A stretch of DNA of 64,000 nucleotides from an uncultured Pseudodesulfovibrio sp. (GCF_963677845.1 NZ_OY782498.1:2549518-2613517), one strand, 5' to 3'; positions 1 through 9,498 are shown, counted from the stretch's first letter. Program-made: numbers and translations. Notes: generated from the letters alone by a model not told the origin.

Positions 1-183
1 ATCCGCCGACAATTCAAACCGGATCGCGCCATACGTGACGGCGTCATTTCCGGCATCATCAAAGGCGGTGACCCCAAGGATGTGGCCGGAGAAACAGCCA
101 AAGAAATTGACGAACAGGAACGATCCGGCGAGGCGTACGAGTTGAAACCGTCTATTGTCATCATCGAGTTGCACAAAAAATAG
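1..183 (+). CDS. C-terminal fragment of an unidentified protein
   Basis: An open frame enters from the left edge and ends with TAG at 181-183, giving the last 60 residues of a protein. The tail is mixed charged and hydrophobic and ends in SIVIIELHKK. I do not recognise the family. The start lies outside the window. It reads in the same direction as the DUF721 gene, about 150 bases downstream, but that gap is too large to infer an operon. Confidence 0.6.
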   Translation: MRRQFKPDRAIRDGVISGIIKGGDPKDVAGETAKEIDEQERSGEAYELKPSIVIIELHKK

Positions 184-335
184 ATTTTCAACGACCACAG
201 AACGACTCTTCAACCAGTAGTTATTCTCATTAAATCGGTGGTTATTCCGCTCATTGTTTGTTTCCTCACTTTTTGTAATAATTGACGCTGTCCTACCAAC
301 GGGTCCCGATAAACCACAAGAAGTGAAGATCACCA

Positions 336-827
336 ATGCGACGCAACCGGAGAAAATACAACGAGTACACTCCCAAGGCTGGTCCGAAAAAGACGAGTGA
401 TCTAATGCCACGTTTTTTGGACAAGCTCGACACCACGGGTGGAGCCGCTCTGGTCAGGCTGTGGCGTGCGTGGGATGACATCATGGGAGAAATGGCCCCC
501 ATGGCCCGACCTCTCGGCCATCGGGGTACTAAAATCATCCTCGCAGCCGGGGACCCCATCATCATGCAGGAAGCCCAATATCTGGCTCCGATGTTACTCC
601 AAAAAATAAACGCATTTCTGGGCGAAGAAGTCTTTGACAAAGTCGTATTTGAACTGCTAAACGGCAGAGTTCCTTTGGACGAAGATATTCGGCCGGAGGC
701 TCCCGAGCCTCCGAGGAAACTTAAAAGACCTAAGAATTTAGGTCGATTAAAAGATGAGCTAGACCCGAACTCCCCTGTGGGGAGATGTTACCGGGCCTAC
801 CGGCGAATGTTTGACGATTCAGAATAA
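336..827 (+). CDS. DUF721 / DciA-type protein (putative replicative helicase loader)
   Basis: This 163-residue protein has the short basic N-terminus and the compact DUF721 core with the W..W pattern (RLWRAWDDIMG), followed by the GTKIILAAGDPIIMQEAQYL strand-helix segment typical of the family. DUF721 includes DciA, which is known to load or assist the replicative helicase DnaB in many bacteria lacking DnaC. Assigning that role here is inference from family. The C-terminal third is rich in Lys, Pro and Asp and looks disordered. The gene ends 34 bases before the next start, so the two may be co-transcribed. Confidence 0.8.
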   Translation: MRRNRRKYNEYTPKAGPKKTSDLMPRFLDKLDTTGGAALVRLWRAWDDIMGEMAPMARPLGHRGTKIILAAGDPIIMQEAQYLAPMLLQKINAFLGEEVFDKVVFELLNGRVPLDEDIRPEAPEPPRKLKRPKNLGRLKDELDPNSPVGRCYRAYRRMFDDSE

Positions 828-861
828 CATTTCGCCTCAGTACATTTTTAAGGAGTACACC

Positions 862-1212
862 ATGAGTGAAGAAGTAAAAGAAATTTCTTTTGACGAGCTT
901 GGCCTGACCAAGCCCCTGGAAAAGATGACTGCCAAAGAGCTGCGTGCTCTGTGCGTGGCCAAGCTTCCCATGATCACCGGCGCATCCGGTAAAGACAAGG
1001 ACGCTTTGGTTCAGGAAATCAAGGATGTCTTCGGTATCGTCGAAGAAGAACAGGTTTCCCCTTACAAGAAGCAGATTGCCGAGATCAAAAAACAGATCAG
1101 AGCCCTTCGCGTTGAAAAAGAGGCCATGGAAGATCGCGCTAAACGTGATTACATTCGCCGCAAAATCAACAAGCTGAAGAAACGTACACGCAAACTCGCC
1201 CGCGCAATCTAA
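862..1212 (+). CDS. small charged protein with SAP/Rho-N-like segment and coiled coil
   Basis: The start at 862 is chosen because AAGGAG sits just upstream (850-855); an in-frame ATG at 811 would overlap the DUF721 gene. The 116-residue product has an acidic N-terminus, a helix-extension-helix segment at about residues 20-60 (MTAKELRALC...LVQEI) that resembles SAP/Rho-N nucleic-acid-binding folds, and a strongly basic helical C-terminus (KKRTRKLARAI) likely to form a coiled coil. I infer possible RNA or DNA binding; no specific function can be assigned. It is followed directly by a tRNA promoter. Confidence 0.7.
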   Translation: MSEEVKEISFDELGLTKPLEKMTAKELRALCVAKLPMITGASGKDKDALVQEIKDVFGIVEEEQVSPYKKQIAEIKKQIRALRVEKEAMEDRAKRDYIRRKINKLKKRTRKLARAI

Positions 1213-1230
1213 AAAAAAGCAAAAAAGAAG

Positions 1231-1259
1231 TTGACATTACGGGGCCTAGCTCTTAAATC
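1231..1259 (+). promoter_or_regulatory. sigma-70-type promoter for the tRNA-Gln/tRNA-Glu unit
   Basis: A perfect TTGACA at 1231-1236 is separated by 17 bases from TAAATC at 1254-1259. The tRNA-Gln 5' end follows 13 bases later, as expected for a stable RNA promoter. Confidence 0.65.
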
Positions 1260-1272
1260 ATCTTCTCGCTGC

Positions 1273-1347
1273 TGGGCTGTCGTTCAATTGGCAGGACGAC
1301 GGGTTCTGGCTCCGTTAATCAAGGTTCGAGTCCTTGCAGCCCAGCCA
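1273..1347 (+). tRNA. tRNA-Gln (anticodon CTG)
   Basis: The acceptor arms TGGGCTG and CAGCCCA pair fully, followed by discriminator G and an encoded CCA. The D stem GTTC/GGAC, the anticodon stem with a seven-base loop TTCTGGC, and the T arm CAAGG-TTCGAGT-CCTTG are all present. The anticodon CTG reads CAG (Gln). Confidence 0.93.
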
Positions 1348-1358
1348 ATTAAATATGC

Positions 1359-1436
1359 GTCCCCATCGTCTAGCCTGGTCCAGGACGGCGGCCTTTCACG
1401 CCGTTAACAGGGGTTCAAATCCCCTTGGGGACGCCA
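1359..1436 (+). tRNA. tRNA-Glu (anticodon TTC), copy 1
   Basis: The acceptor stem starts GTCCCC and closes with GGGGAC, followed by G and an encoded CCA. The anticodon loop is CTTTCAC, giving TTC (Glu). It lies 11 bases after tRNA-Gln and is presumably co-transcribed. The same 78-base sequence recurs at 7078-7155. Confidence 0.95.
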
Positions 1437-1447
1437 AGACCAGAATA

Positions 1448-1481
1448 AGAAGCAATCACAACCGTGGTTGCTTCTTTTTTT
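1448..1481 (+). terminator. rho-independent terminator of the tRNA unit
   Basis: AGAAGCAA pairs with TTGCTTCT across a 12-base loop and is followed by a run of T. It lies 11 bases after the tRNA-Glu CCA end. Confidence 0.8.
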
Positions 1482-1713
1482 GTGCCCGACGCATTTCCTC
1501 TCCCCCCGCCCGATTGTCTTTCTAAGCCGCACACAGGCGACGACAACACAGACCTAACTCCTTTCACTTGTTTCCCCGACAAAGCTTTCCTTTTTTTCTG
1601 AACAGAGTGGACTCATTCGGCTGACGCGTGTACAGCATAGAGTATCCCATATCAGGCGTCCGACCTCCGTCATGGCGGCTTCGGATTAAAAACGGAAAAA
1701 CAAGGAAGGCAAT

Positions 1714-3408
1714 ATGATGAAACGATGGCTACTCACCTCTTTGTGCCTCATGCTTTTTTTGACGATGCTTGCCGCATGCGGATCTGACTCCGACACGCAG
1801 GAAGAGAAAACATCAGAAACGACTATTTCAAGCCCAACACCGGCACAACCTGAGACTCCTGTGGCGGACAAGTCAGAACAACCCGCTACCGAAGCATCCC
1901 CGGCAGCAACAGCGACGTCCACCGACAAACCCAATATCGTCGTCATCTGGGGTGACGACATCGGCCAAAGCAACCTCAGCGCCTACACCAATGGCATGAT
2001 GGGCTATCAAACGCCCAACATCGACCGAGTGGCTAATGAAGGCATGATGTTTACTGACTACTATGCCGAACAAAGTTGTACAGCTGGCCGTTCCGCATTC
2101 ATCACGGGTCAATCCGTATATCGCACAGGACTGTCCAAAGTGGGTATGCCCGGAGCAGAACTCGGCATGGATGAAGCTGACCCGACCATTGCCGAACTTC
2201 TTAAAAATCACGGCTATGCAACGGCCCAATTTGGTAAAAACCACTTGGGTGATCAAGACAAGCACCTTCCTACCAACCATGGCTTCGATGAATTTTATGG
2301 CAACCTTTACCATCTCAATGCCGAAGAAGAACCGGAACATCCGGATTATCCAAAGCCCGAAGAGTACCCCAATTTCAAAAAGAACTACGGTCCTCGTGGC
2401 GTAATACACTCCTTTGCAACAGCAGATGGTCAAGACATCGAAGACACTGGCCCGCTGACCAAGAAGCGCATGGAAACCATTGATGATGACATTGCCAAGC
2501 GCAGTGCTGACTACATCATAAAACAGGCAAAGACTGGCGACCCATTCTTCGTCTGGGTCAACTTTACCCACATGCATTTCAGAACGTATGTCCCTGAAGA
2601 ACTCAAGGAGCAGGCCGGACGTTGGCAATCAGTCTACCACGACACCATGGTCCAGCATGACAAGAACGTGGGCATGGTCCTTGATGCTATAGACACGGCA
2701 GGCATTGCCGACAACACCATCGTCTTTTATTCGACGGACAATGGCCCACATAAAAACACATGGCCTGATGCAGGCACTTCCCCGTTCCGTAACGAAAAAA
2801 ATTCCAACTGGGAAGGAGCATTCCGCGTCCCCGCCATGGTCCGCTGGCCCGGTCACATCAAGGCCGGAAGCATCTCCAACGAGATCATATCGCACATGGA
2901 CTGGATGCCCACGCTTCTTGCCGCCGCAGGCGAAACCGATGTGAAGGAAAAACTCCTGACCGGACACAAAGCAAATGGCAAGGATTTCAAGGTCCATCTG
3001 GATGGATACAACTTCCTGCCATATCTGACGGATCAAATAGAAACCCCTCCGCGCGAGGAGTACTTCTATTTTTCGGATGACGGCGATTTGTTGGGTTTGC
3101 GTTACGACAACTGGAAAATCGTCTTTGCCCAGCAACGCACCCCCGGCACTTTGAAAGTCTGGAGCGAACCTTTCGTCAACACGAGAATCCCTTGGTTGTT
3201 CAACCTTCGTACAGACCCGTATGAACAGGCCCCAATTACTTCCAACTCCTATTGGGATTGGTATCTTGAGCGCTCTTTCCTGCTGGTCCCAGCACAAAGC
3301 GCCGTGGGGGATTTCCTCAAGACATTCCAAGAATATCCGCCGCGAATGAAAGCTGCCAGCTTCACCATCGATCAGGTCATGGAAAAACTGACACCGCCCA
3401 CCCAATAA
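1714..3408 (+). CDS. lipoprotein sulfatase (arylsulfatase family)
   Basis: This 564-residue protein has a lipoprotein signal peptide with lipobox LAAC (Cys22), then a Ser/Thr/Pro-rich linker to about residue 70. The sulfatase core begins PNIVVIWGDDIGQS with the metal-binding Asp pair. The catalytic-site signature is C-T-A-G-R at 122-126; in this family the Cys is converted to formylglycine. Further metal and substrate motifs are visible (GKNHLGD, STDNGPH). It should hydrolyse sulfate esters at the cell envelope; the substrate is unknown. AAGGAAGG lies upstream of the ATG at 1714. No maturase gene is present in the window. Confidence 0.9.
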   Translation: MMKRWLLTSLCLMLFLTMLAACGSDSDTQEEKTSETTISSPTPAQPETPVADKSEQPATEASPAATATSTDKPNIVVIWGDDIGQSNLSAYTNGMMGYQTPNIDRVANEGMMFTDYYAEQSCTAGRSAFITGQSVYRTGLSKVGMPGAELGMDEADPTIAELLKNHGYATAQFGKNHLGDQDKHLPTNHGFDEFYGNLYHLNAEEEPEHPDYPKPEEYPNFKKNYGPRGVIHSFATADGQDIEDTGPLTKKRMETIDDDIAKRSADYIIKQAKTGDPFFVWVNFTHMHFRTYVPEELKEQAGRWQSVYHDTMVQHDKNVGMVLDAIDTAGIADNTIVFYSTDNGPHKNTWPDAGTSPFRNEKNSNWEGAFRVPAMVRWPGHIKAGSISNEIISHMDWMPTLLAAAGETDVKEKLLTGHKANGKDFKVHLDGYNFLPYLTDQIETPPREEYFYFSDDGDLLGLRYDNWKIVFAQQRTPGTLKVWSEPFVNTRIPWLFNLRTDPYEQAPITSNSYWDWYLERSFLLVPAQSAVGDFLKTFQEYPPRMKAASFTIDQVMEKLTPPTQ

Positions 3409-3421
3409 TCAACACGCTTCA

Positions 3422-3460
3422 ATATTGTGAGCCCGTACTAACAAAACGGGCTCACAATAT
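3422..3460. terminator. perfect inverted repeat downstream of the sulfatase gene
   Basis: A 15-base perfect stem (3422-3436 with 3446-3460) encloses a nine-base loop. There is no T-run on either side, so it may be a factor-dependent terminator or an mRNA-stabilising hairpin between the sulfatase and cytochrome genes. Confidence 0.55.
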
Positions 3461-3496
3461 CAGACTATACACTCTCAAATAGCGGATGCACCAAGT

Positions 3497-5815
3497 ATGA
3501 AAGACCCAATAGTTAAGCGACACTCCTCACTGACATGGCTAGCAATCCTCTCCGCAATCCTCCTGCTTGCCCCGACACAAACATGGGCCAAAAGTTTTGC
3601 CGGGTCCAAGAGCTGTCGGGACTGCCATGAACGATTCTACGAACTTTGGGCACCGTCCCGCCATGGCACCGCCATGCAACCGTACACCGAAATCTTCGCC
3701 GAAACGAACCTCACTCCACACTCCACCCATCTGACTATCGAGAAAGCCAACTACCAAGCTTATGTAGGCAAAGGGCAAGGATACATCATCGAGAAAACAG
3801 ACCAAGGCAAAAAAAAACTTACCATCGAACACGTTCTCGGCGGCAAATACGTCTATTATTTCCTGACCCCCATGGACAAAGGTCGTTTGCAGACACTTCC
3901 TCTGGCCTATGATGTCATCAAAAAGGAATGGTTCGACATGGCTGGCAGCGGCATTCGGCACTCAGGCGGAGAATCCGTATCATGGACCGATGCCGCATAT
4001 ACCTTCAACACATCCTGCCACGGTTGCCATGTCAGCCAAATGCGCAACAACTATGATCCGAAAACCGGCATTTACGAAACCACTTGGGCCGAACCCGGCA
4101 TCAATTGCGAAACCTGCCACGGCCCGTCTTCGGAACACAACCGTGTGTGCCGTGAAGCCGGTAAAGGAAACGTACCCAAAGATTTAAAAATCCTCGGCGG
4201 TAAAGGGAAGTTCACCGTCAAAGAAAACTCGGATGCCTGTGCGCCCTGCCATGCCCAGATGATCCCACTTACCGGTGCATTCATGCCGGGTGATGAATTT
4301 TACGACCACTTCGACCTTGTCACGCTGGAAGACCCGGACTGGTATCCAGATGGCCGGGACCTCGGCGAGAACTATACCCACACCACCTGGAGCCTCAGCC
4401 CATGTGTCAAATCCGGCGAATTGGGATGTGTGCATTGTCACACTTCAAGCGGCCGCTTCCGCCAAAAAAACGATCCAAAATCGGCCTGTTCCCCCTGCCA
4501 CGACAATAAAGTCGCAGAACCTGAAAAACACACCATGCACACGACCGGACCTGATACGCCTACCTGCATATCCTGCCATATGCATAAAACTCATTTCGCC
4601 CGTATGGATCGCAGTGACCACTCAATGCTTCCTCCAACCCCTGCAACAACCATTGCCTACGGCTCGCCTAACGCATGCAACGGCTGTCACACGGACAAGG
4701 ATGCCAAATGGGCGGACAAAACCGTCAGGACATGGCGCACACGAGATTATCAGACCCCTGTACTCCACCGAGCTGGACTCGTAGACGCCGCAAGAAAGGG
4801 CGACTGGACCAAACTCTCCGCAATGACCACGTATATCGCCAACAAAAAAAGCGATCCTATCTTCGTGACATCGCTTATTCGTTTGCTACGAACATGCCCA
4901 GATACAAAAAAATGGCCTCCCCTTATCGCAGCCCTCAAGAACCCGTCACCACTGGTTCGTTCTGCCGCAGCCGAAGCTCTTGGTCCGCCTCCTTCACCTC
5001 AGGCGGCACAAGCATTAGTTGTGGCAACTGGCGACCCAAGCCGATTGGTTCGTATCAGAGCCGCCGCAGCCCTAAACGGTGTCCCCATGCAAATCACCAA
5101 AGGGGAACACAAAACAAATCTGGGCAAGGCCCAAAAAGAATACATGGACTCCATGACCGCACGCCCTGACATGTGGACGTCCCACTACAATCTGGGAAAC
5201 TACTACATGCTTGGCCGAGACCTTGAACAAGCAAGCATGGCTTTTGAAAAAGCACACGAACTGGCTCCACGAGCCGTCCCACCTCTGGTAAACAATGCCA
5301 TGGCACACGCCCGTGGCGGAGATCTTCAGGGAGCCGAAGTTCTGCTCATGAAAGCATTACCCCTGGCGCCAGAAGATCCGGCCATCCTCTACAATCTCGG
5401 CTTAGTCAAAAGCGAAATGGGCGATACGACAGAAGCTGAAAAATATTTGCGCGCAAGCCTGAAGGCGGACCCACAACTCGCTCGTGCCGCATACAACCTA
5501 TCTGTCATTATCGGAGAAAAATCCCCCAAAGAATCAGTCACCTTTGCACAAACTGCTTCCGATCTAACCTCAAATCCGAGATACACATTCAACCTTGCCT
5601 TTGCTCAACACCGGGTAAGACAAACAGAACAAGCCAGAAGCACATTAAAAAAATCCATACAGACATGGCCGGAATTCACCGATGCTTACTTGTACCTTCT
5701 CAACATTGCCGAAACGGATAAACAAAAGGCTGAGGCAAAAGCCCTGATCGGTGCGGCCCTGTCTTCACATACTCTGTCCAAGACAAGTAGGACCAGATTA
5801 AAACAGGCCTTCTAA
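3497..5815 (+). CDS. periplasmic octaheme c-type cytochrome fused to HEAT and TPR repeats
   Basis: This 772-residue protein has an N-terminal signal peptide ending near TWAK and eight CXXCH haem-binding motifs in the first 400 residues: CRDCH (Cys40), CHGCH, CETCH, CAPCH, CVHCH, CSPCH, CISCH and CNGCH. HEAT-like repeats follow (about residues 435-530, LVRSAAAEAL and LVRIRAAAAL), then TPR repeats from about 555 to the end (YNLGNYYMLGRD, YNLGLVKSEMGD). The haem spacing resembles the cytochrome c554/octaheme superfamily. I infer a periplasmic electron carrier or reductase with a protein-docking tail; the substrate is unknown. A bidirectional terminator follows. Confidence 0.88.
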   Translation: MKDPIVKRHSSLTWLAILSAILLLAPTQTWAKSFAGSKSCRDCHERFYELWAPSRHGTAMQPYTEIFAETNLTPHSTHLTIEKANYQAYVGKGQGYIIEKTDQGKKKLTIEHVLGGKYVYYFLTPMDKGRLQTLPLAYDVIKKEWFDMAGSGIRHSGGESVSWTDAAYTFNTSCHGCHVSQMRNNYDPKTGIYETTWAEPGINCETCHGPSSEHNRVCREAGKGNVPKDLKILGGKGKFTVKENSDACAPCHAQMIPLTGAFMPGDEFYDHFDLVTLEDPDWYPDGRDLGENYTHTTWSLSPCVKSGELGCVHCHTSSGRFRQKNDPKSACSPCHDNKVAEPEKHTMHTTGPDTPTCISCHMHKTHFARMDRSDHSMLPPTPATTIAYGSPNACNGCHTDKDAKWADKTVRTWRTRDYQTPVLHRAGLVDAARKGDWTKLSAMTTYIANKKSDPIFVTSLIRLLRTCPDTKKWPPLIAALKNPSPLVRSAAAEALGPPPSPQAAQALVVATGDPSRLVRIRAAAALNGVPMQITKGEHKTNLGKAQKEYMDSMTARPDMWTSHYNLGNYYMLGRDLEQASMAFEKAHELAPRAVPPLVNNAMAHARGGDLQGAEVLLMKALPLAPEDPAILYNLGLVKSEMGDTTEAEKYLRASLKADPQLARAAYNLSVIIGEKSPKESVTFAQTASDLTSNPRYTFNLAFAQHRVRQTEQARSTLKKSIQTWPEFTDAYLYLLNIAETDKQKAEAKALIGAALSSHTLSKTSRTRLKQAF

Positions 5816-5830
5816 CAACCAGCATAAAAA

Positions 5831-5860
5831 AGGCCCCGGTAGCACAATGCTCCGGGGCCT
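5831..5860. terminator. bidirectional rho-independent terminator
   Basis: AGGCCCCGG pairs with CCGGGGCCT, with an additional inner AGCA/TGCT stem. On the minus strand the hairpin is followed by TTTTTT, so it serves the convergent HAD phosphatase gene; on the plus strand it closes the cytochrome gene with a weaker T-run. Confidence 0.85.
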
Positions 5861-5878
5861 TTCATCTATTTCGACACG

Positions 5879-6868
5879 TTATTTTTTCCCATCGACCTCC
5901 GCAAAAATCGCCTTGAAATCATTTTTCATACTGATTTCATGCCATCCATTTTCGAGGCACATGGCTCTCATCTCCTCATCCTTATACTGATACTCTCGTT
6001 CGGGATCATCATGATTGACGATCATTTGAAGACTGTAAGCTGCAGTCTTTGAGTATTCTAGCATATGATAATCGCCACCGGAATTTCCCAATGCAAACAC
6101 GGGAACTCGGCCAATCTTGTTCCGAATATTAACAGGTTTGCCCTCTTTGTCGTTGATGGGCTTCACAAATTCATGCTGCCGTACAAAATCAACGCCCTTT
6201 CCCTCTCGGTCCCACGTGGTAAGCACTGTTGTCCCGATAACATTCTCCGGAGTTATATGCGCTGCCTCCAATGCAAATCCACGGGTGAACTGCGGATCAG
6301 ACCCGGAACAAATATATACGGTAAACTGATGCGCCTTGAGGTAATCTATCAATTGGATTACGGGAGCATACACCAACTTATTATAGCTCAAACCGAACCG
6401 CTTATCCTTCACCTGTGCAAAATACTTTGCGAGGGCAGCATTATACTGCGCATCGGTGAATCCGTCCGTGGCATAGAGCAAAATGGCATACAAACTGTTC
6501 TCCGCATACGGGTCATGACTGAAATACGACATATCCTTTTCAGCAACGGCTTTGTATGGCTGAACATTTTTGAGAGAAGCATCACCCTCAATACGTTTAA
6601 GCATCTGTCGTTCAGCAAAATCAAAAACAACATACTGCGGTTTTTCCAACAAGATGGTCCCATCCATATCAAAAGTCGCGATTCTGTCCTCCGGCGACAG
6701 ATAATTCGAACCCGATTCATTCACGACCTCTTCCACAAATTGTACAATGGCAGTTTTAATCGCTCCTTCTTGCCACAAATCCAAAGTATTTTGTCCCGCA
6801 ACACCGAGCACCGGCACCGCCAACACAAAAGCAATCAATAAAGTTCCAATTCGCAAGACCCGTTTCAT
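5879..6868 (-). CDS. exported HAD-superfamily phosphatase
   Basis: The start at 6868 is chosen for its strong AGGAGG upstream; an in-frame ATG nine codons earlier lacks one. The 329-residue protein begins MKRVLRIGTLL with a clear signal peptide ending near VAGQ. HAD motif I is DMDGT (ATFDMDGTILLEK), motif II is CSGSDP, and the C-terminal acidic motif lies in ALGNSGGDYHML. It resembles periplasmic phosphoserine-phosphatase-like HAD enzymes. The substrate is not evident. The gene is monocistronic and convergent with the cytochrome gene. Confidence 0.82.
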   Translation of the reverse strand: MKRVLRIGTLLIAFVLAVPVLGVAGQNTLDLWQEGAIKTAIVQFVEEVVNESGSNYLSPEDRIATFDMDGTILLEKPQYVVFDFAERQMLKRIEGDASLKNVQPYKAVAEKDMSYFSHDPYAENSLYAILLYATDGFTDAQYNAALAKYFAQVKDKRFGLSYNKLVYAPVIQLIDYLKAHQFTVYICSGSDPQFTRGFALEAAHITPENVIGTTVLTTWDREGKGVDFVRQHEFVKPINDKEGKPVNIRNKIGRVPVFALGNSGGDYHMLEYSKTAAYSLQMIVNHDDPEREYQYKDEEMRAMCLENGWHEISMKNDFKAIFAEVDGKK

Positions 6869-7077
6869 AAACACCTCCTGCATGTGATTTTTCAATAATC
6901 ATTGAATGATATACATTAAAAAAATGTATAATCAAACGGTAAAAACACTCTATCTTGCAACTCATTGGCAAAAAAAATGCAGAAAGGTGCAACTAGGGCT
7001 TGCCAAGCTCTCAGTTTTATGTAAAACACGCCCTTCACGGATTGGAGCTGACCAGCAAATCCGTTTGAAAATAGTGC

Positions 7078-7155
7078 GTCCCCATCGTCTAGCCTGGTCC
7101 AGGACGGCGGCCTTTCACGCCGTTAACAGGGGTTCAAATCCCCTTGGGGACGCCA
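7078..7155 (+). tRNA. tRNA-Glu (anticodon TTC), copy 2
   Basis: The sequence is identical over all 78 bases to the tRNA-Glu at 1359-1436, including the encoded CCA and a short preceding GC. It stands alone here, without tRNA-Gln. Confidence 0.95.
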
Positions 7156-7167
7156 CGATTAGAATAA

Positions 7168-7196
7168 AGACCGTTACGAAAGTGACGGTCTTTTTT
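7168..7196 (+). terminator. rho-independent terminator of tRNA-Glu copy 2
   Basis: A ten-base-pair stem (AGACCGTTAC with GTGACGGTCT, one G-U) is capped by a GAAA tetraloop and followed by a T-run. Confidence 0.85.
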
Positions 7197-7360
7197 CTTG
7201 CCCTTCCTCCCGAAAGCACGAATGACTCCGGCAGCGGGTCACAAAAGAGCAAGACTGCACTTTAAACGCTCCCTCTCTTGATGCACTCCTCCAATTCGGG
7301 TATGATTGTGCTATGAATAGGTATCCCCTCTGCTTCAAACGAGGGGCATGACAGAGGCGT

Positions 7361-8366
7361 ATGGACATGAGTGATACTCACAAACTCTCGATTCAAGATT
7401 TACGCACCTTACTGAAGCCATTTGCAAAGCCAAACTTTAGCAGGGCCATATGGCAAATTATGGACACTTATCTGCCATATTTCGGACTGTGGGGATTGCT
7501 TATATATCTGTTGAAAAATGAAACGTCCTTTTTTCTAATCTTCCCGCTTCTCATTCTGGCGGCCCTGCTGCTGGTTCGTATTTTCATAATTTTCCACGAT
7601 TGCGCGCACGGATCATTTTTTACCTCACGCCGTGCCAATATAATCCTGGGCTTCATCTCAGGTTTTTTGACGTTCACCCCATTTACATATTGGCAACGCA
7701 ACCACCTCATCCGGCACTTACGCCAATCTGGATAAAAGAGGAGTAGGTGATCTATGGACGTTGACCGTCAACGAATATCGAGCACTCTCTCCGTTCAAAC
7801 GTCTGGGCTATCGACTCTACCGTAATCCACTCGTCTTTTTGGGAATCGGACCAGGATACTCTTTTTTAATCACCCAGCGTTTTTTGCACGGCTGGAAAGG
7901 CAAAAACGAACATTTCAGTGCTATAATCACCAACGTAGCTATCGTAATGATCGCTTCCCTAATCAGTCTGGCAATCGGCTTCAAAACGTATCTTATTATC
8001 CAGCTACCAATCATACTCATCGCCGGGGCAATCGGAGTGTGGCTGTTTTACGTACAGCACCAATTTGAAGGAGTATATTGGGCTCACCAAAAAGAGTGGG
8101 ACCCCGTAAAAGCTGCCATGCAGGGGAGTTCATACTATAAACTGCCCAAGATCCTTCAATGGTTCACGGGTAATATTGGGCAGCATCACGTACATCATAT
8201 TTTACCGAGAATCCCAAACTACAAACTTCAGGAAAGTTACGACAAAACTCCAGAGATGCAGACAGTCCCGCTGTTGACCTTCTTAAAAAGTCTCAAGTCA
8301 CTAAAACTGAACCTATGGGATGAAGAACAGCAAAAGCTTATCAGCTTCAAATCACTGAGGGGATAG
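7361..8366 (+). pseudogene. fatty acid desaturase, broken by a frameshift at the second His box
   Basis: The 5' part (7361-7735) carries transmembrane segments and the first histidine box HDCAHGS, then stops after YWQRNHLIRHLRQSG. The 3' part reads in another frame; translated from about 7722 it continues as TYANLDKRGVGDLW and TLTVNEYRAL, and contains the third box QHHVHH near 8180. In the desaturase family the break falls where the second box (HXXHH) should lie. The change needed to restore frame is +2 modulo 3. A loss of five bases just after 7711 would remove HH and produce exactly this shift. As read, the enzyme should be inactive unless the site is a sequencing error. Confidence 0.78.
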
Positions 8367-8529
8367 GATATACTAGCGGCATATACTTCCTCTTCTGTCT
8401 TTCCTGACACATCCACCTCATCGTAATTCCCTATAAATCCCAAAGTACACTTTGCAACATATCCCTCCTCCCTCTTGCATAACCAGCCAGCCTGCCGTAC
8501 TTTTTCGACCAAACCACTGGAGATTCATC

Positions 8530-9468
8530 ATGAAGAAATCCATTGTCGCCGCATTACAGATCGGCTCGGATCAAGGTACTGCGGCCACAGTTGAAAGGAT
8601 ATTGGGATATGAAACACAAATTAACGAATCCGGGTGCAGCCTGCTGGTATTGCCCGAAGCTATCCTGGGCGGCTACCCAAAAGGGGCCGACTTCGGCACC
8701 AAGCTCGGCTATCGTACCCCTGAAGGACGCGAAGATTTTCTCGAATATTGGAACGAAGCCATTGACATTGATGGCCCAGAAATCGCCGAACTCTGCGGAT
8801 TGGCCAAACGATGCACAACCGCCATGGTCGTCGGCATCATTGAACGCGGTGGCTCCACCTTATACTGTACAGCCCTGTTTATCGCCGAAGACGGCACCAT
8901 CGCTGGCAAACACCGCAAGCTCATGCCCACAGCCACGGAACGATTAGTTTGGGGACAAGGCGACGGCTCCACACTGCCTGTCGTAGAAACATCTGCCGGA
9001 CGCGTGGCCGGTGCCATCTGTTGGGAGAACTACATGCCTTTGCTTCGCGCCACTATGTATGGCAAAGGCATGGACATCTGGTGTGCGCCCACCGTGGACG
9101 CTCGCGACATCTGGGTGGCGAGCATGCAGTTCATCGCCTACGAAGGCCGAAATTTCCTCGTCAGTGCATGTCAGTATCAAGGGCCGCCGAACGGAAAAAC
9201 ACACCGCGATCCGGCATGGCCTGCCGACGAGCCTCTTATTCGCGGCAACTCCATCATCATATCACCCATGGGTGATATTCTGGCCGGTCCTTTACGCGGC
9301 GAAGAAGGCCTGATCTCCGCAGAAATTGATCTCGATGACATTGTCAGGGCACGTTACGACATGGACATCGCAGGGCATTACGCCCGCCCGGATGTATTCA
9401 AACTCTCTGTGGACGAACGGCCAAGACCTACTGTTTCTTGTATTACCAATGATAATTCAGCTGAATAA
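8530..9468 (+). CDS. nitrilase-type carbon-nitrogen hydrolase
   Basis: The start at 8530 is preceded by GGAG; an upstream in-frame ATG at 8452 lacks a site and lies in non-conserved sequence. The 312-residue protein has the Glu-Lys-Cys catalytic triad of the nitrilase superfamily: Glu in [13 protein letters not shown], Lys in HRKLMPT and Cys in [12 protein letters not shown]. The CWEN(Y/L)MP context is characteristic of true nitrilases (branch 1), which convert nitriles to carboxylic acids and ammonia. The substrate is unknown. The gene appears monocistronic. Confidence 0.87.
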   Translation: MKKSIVAALQIGSDQGTAATVERILGYETQINESGCSLLVLPEAILGGYPKGADFGTKLGYRTPEGREDFLEYWNEAIDIDGPEIAELCGLAKRCTTAMVVGIIERGGSTLYCTALFIAEDGTIAGKHRKLMPTATERLVWGQGDGSTLPVVETSAGRVAGAICWENYMPLLRATMYGKGMDIWCAPTVDARDIWVASMQFIAYEGRNFLVSACQYQGPPNGKTHRDPAWPADEPLIRGNSIIISPMGDILAGPLRGEEGLISAEIDLDDIVRARYDMDIAGHYARPDVFKLSVDERPRPTVSCITNDNSAE

Positions 9469-9479
9469 TTTTGAAGATG

Positions 9480-9498
9480 CCGCCTTTGGCGGATTTTT
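9480..9498 (+). terminator. short terminator after the nitrilase gene
   Basis: CCGCC-TTT-GGCGG is followed by A and five T residues, immediately after the nitrilase stop codon. Confidence 0.65.

Noticed and set aside
1334-1525. 63-codon open frame across the tRNA genes
   Set aside because: It overlaps tRNA-Gln, tRNA-Glu and their terminator, so it is not a protein gene.
1873-3405. Two minus-strand open frames opposite the sulfatase gene
   Set aside because: Shadows of a high-confidence coding sequence; no plausible domain.
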